Below, in pieces: positions 47,673 through 49,010 of a stretch of DNA of 49,010 nt. Source of the DNA: Clostridia bacterium (lineage in GTDB: Bacteria > Bacillota > Clostridia > Oscillospirales > CAG-272). The position numbers and the translations under genes were made by a program. The DNA is taken from positions 1-49,010 of the forward strand of contig JAFXHA010000024.1 in NCBI GenBank assembly GCA_017536635.1, given 5' to 3'. The stretch's first letter is position 1. Every line of letters starts with the position of its first letter. The notes beneath the pieces are model-generated. The model did no database searches. It was not told the origin of the DNA and saw nothing but the letters and a program-made list of their open reading frames with translations.

Positions 47673-48554
47673 ATGTTTATTGTAGCTATACTTTGCTGTA
47701 CGGCTCTGCTGCACGCTCTGCAGGTGCTGTTTACTAAATTTTTTAATCAGAATTATAATGGCGACAGCAAAGCGTCGCCCTTCGTTTTCGCGGTCATGTC
47801 GGGTACGGCGCTTGCGCTTCTCACGTGGGCAATAGGCGGATTTTCATTTTCTCCTTCCTGGCTTACTGTCGCCCTTGCTTGCTCCAAGGCATTTTTAGTG
47901 CTTCTCTTTAACGTTGCGCAGATAAATGCCGCCTCGCGCGGATCCTTTGCGATAATGTCGGTATTTATGCACGGCGGCGGAATAGTTGTGCCGATGATAG
48001 TATCTATGATCGCGTTGAGCCAATCGCTCACACCTGTGCAATATTGCGCTGTAGCCGTGCTTATTGGATCGCTCTTTTTGCTTAATGCAAGAGGTGTCAA
48101 GGGAGAGCGCGCAAAGCGCGGATATTGGATGTGGTGTATTCTGCTCTCTATTGCCAACGGCGGTTGCGGAGCTTTGATGTCAATGCAGGCAAATCTTCTG
48201 GACGGTGCGGAAAGGACAGAGATGATCGCTATAAGCAATGCGGTGTCGGCGCTCTTTGCACTGATATGTCTTGCCTTTATCCGAAAGAGAAGCATCGGAG
48301 AGGATTTTAAAAAGATAAATAAGCGCGCGGCGGGTTGGCTGTGCTTGTATTTCGCCGTTGCCGTTGTTGCCGCAAACCTTTATTCTTACGCTTTTTCGAG
48401 AGCAAATACTACGATAGTTACTTGTACCGATATAGGTGGCGCGCTTGTGCTCTCGGCGCTATTTGCGCTCTTTATATTCAAGGAAAAGCTGAGCAAGCTT
48501 CAATGGCTCGGAATGGTGCTGTCGGTCGCGTCGATCATCGTTTTAAGTATATAA
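47673..48554 (+). CDS. EamA/DMT-superfamily transporter
   Basis: 293 residues, ten hydrophobic segments in two halves. The first half ends with PMIVSMIALSQSLTPVQYCA and VAVLIGSLFLLNARGVKGER; the second with GALVLSALFALFIFKEKLSK and LQWLGMVLSVASIIVLSI. Both match EamA/DMT-superfamily helices. GGAGTGAA precedes ATG 47673. It is the third EamA gene in the window and is paired divergently with an AraC regulator, suggesting a substrate-inducible export or uptake function. Substrate unknown. Confidence 0.85.
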   Translation: MFIVAILCCTALLHALQVLFTKFFNQNYNGDSKASPFVFAVMSGTALALLTWAIGGFSFSPSWLTVALACSKAFLVLLFNVAQINAASRGSFAIMSVFMHGGGIVVPMIVSMIALSQSLTPVQYCAVAVLIGSLFLLNARGVKGERAKRGYWMWCILLSIANGGCGALMSMQANLLDGAERTEMIAISNAVSALFALICLAFIRKRSIGEDFKKINKRAAGWLCLYFAVAVVAANLYSYAFSRANTTIVTCTDIGGALVLSALFALFIFKEKLSKLQWLGMVLSVASIIVLSI

Positions 48555-48631
48555 TTAAAATCCCGTTGCTAATGCCGTTTGTTCTTAAGGACAGTTTTTG
48601 AGAATTAAGAATTACGAGCATTGCGAAGGCG

Positions 48632-48680
48632 AAGAAAAATACGAGAACATTTCGGTGTTTCTCGTATTTTTCTTTTTTTG
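48632..48680 (+). terminator. Rho-independent terminator
   Basis: GAAAAATACGAGAAC and GTTTCTCGTATTTTTC around an 8-nt loop, then CTTTTTTT. It lies between the EamA gene and the TnpV gene. Confidence 0.85.
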
Positions 48681-48745
48681 CACATTTGCAGATTTTCCGT
48701 CTTTATAGTACACTTAAAGCACCAAAGGAAAGGATGGTGCAATAT

Positions 48746-49010
48746 ATGGAAAAGTACATTGAACAAAACGGAATTACCTATGAACTCAGAGGTGAGCAAT
48801 ATTATCCCCTGCTTGAACTCCCCGAACAAAAGGAGATCGGCAAATACGGAAGATTGCACCTCGAACATCTCAAAGCGTATCGCAAAGGGCGTTACACCAA
48901 TCTTCTCTCGGAAGGTACACTCAATGAAAGACTCTATGAGATCAACCTTGAAGCAAACGAAATGATTGAAACCATCATTTTCCGTCTTGCTGCTGAAAGA
49001 GGTATCGACG
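48746..49010 (+). CDS. tnpV: Transposon-encoded protein TnpV (partial, runs off the window)
   Basis: The visible 88 residues start at ATG 48746, with AAAGGA about 11 nt upstream (ATG 48734 is a possible alternative in frame). MEKYIEQNGITYELRGEQYY, PLLELPEQKEIGKYGRLHLE and HLKAYRKGRYTNLLSEGTLN, then LYEINLEANEMIETIIFRLA, match the TnpV family of small proteins carried by clostridial conjugative and mobilisable elements. The function of TnpV is not established. The 3' end lies beyond the window. It may mark the edge of a mobile element; no integrase or relaxase is visible here. Confidence 0.8.
   Translation, partial: MEKYIEQNGITYELRGEQYYPLLELPEQKEIGKYGRLHLEHLKAYRKGRYTNLLSEGTLNERLYEINLEANEMIETIIFRLAAERGID

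Noticed and set aside
1..49010. tRNA or rRNA genes
   Set aside because: No cloverleaf-type sequence with a GTTCGA-like T arm and acceptor pairing, and no rRNA segment, was recognised on either strand by reading.

Overview
The window looks like a chromosomal segment of a low-to-moderate GC Gram-positive anaerobe (Bacillota, Clostridia), probably an uncultured gut-type species. The evidence is Shine-Dalgarno sites of the AAAGGAG type, many consensus sigma-A promoters with 17-nt spacers, compact rho-independent terminators after most transcription units, small lipoproteins with a lipobox, PadR-DUF1700-DUF4097 and AraC/EamA gene types, and a TnpV gene typical of clostridial mobile elements. I see no rRNA, tRNA or CRISPR array. 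Genus-level placement is not supported by what I can see.

Region 1 (1-13,260) is an accessory island. It opens with about 1.2 kb of joined gene fragments: a glutamate-synthase-type glutamine amidotransferase N-terminus, part of a class III nucleotide cyclase, a MerR regulator and a truncated response-regulator receiver. Then come single-gene units: PHP phosphoesterase, small zinc-ribbon lipoprotein, SGNH hydrolase, FAD-oxidoreductase remnant, HTH/TIM-barrel glycosidase-like protein, alpha/beta hydrolase, divergent AraC and DUF2961 (GH172-type) pair, FGGY sugar kinase and beta-helix protein. Several are separated by copies of an intergenic repeat of up to about 230 bp. Each begins with GGCATCTATT just after the upstream gene, contains a terminator, and in the full copies ends next to the promoter of the next gene. 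Truncated gene ends sit beside several copies, as if genes had been added and lost at these points.

Region 2 (13,530-26,660) is more ordinary. It holds a PadR-DUF1700-DUF4097 envelope module; an AraC regulator divergent from a uroporphyrinogen-decarboxylase-family gene; a five-gene operon (two chromate-transporter halves, SGNH hydrolase, HAD phosphatase, EamA transporter); an asparaginase; a NagD-like HAD phosphatase; a clan-A glycoside hydrolase; a membrane-anchored beta-propeller-like protein; and a second EamA transporter.

Region 3 (26,660-39,170) holds core and metabolic genes: a 1243-residue ABC ATPase-permease fusion, an operon of malate dehydrogenase-family protein and malic enzyme that could run oxaloacetate to malate to pyruvate, BipA/TypA, a lipoprotein preceded by a possible structured RNA, a phosphoglycolate-phosphatase-like HAD protein, RimO and PgsA.

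Region 4 (39,170-49,010) holds an L-rhamnose catabolic operon (kinase, isomerase, aldolase) without a linked transporter, a GT8 glycosyltransferase-acyltransferase fusion, a lipoprotein with an internal repeat, an AraC regulator, a third EamA transporter and, cut by the window edge, a TnpV gene.

Overall the gene content suggests intracellular processing of imported plant or mucin-type sugars. The enzymes lack signal peptides, and three AraC regulators provide local control.
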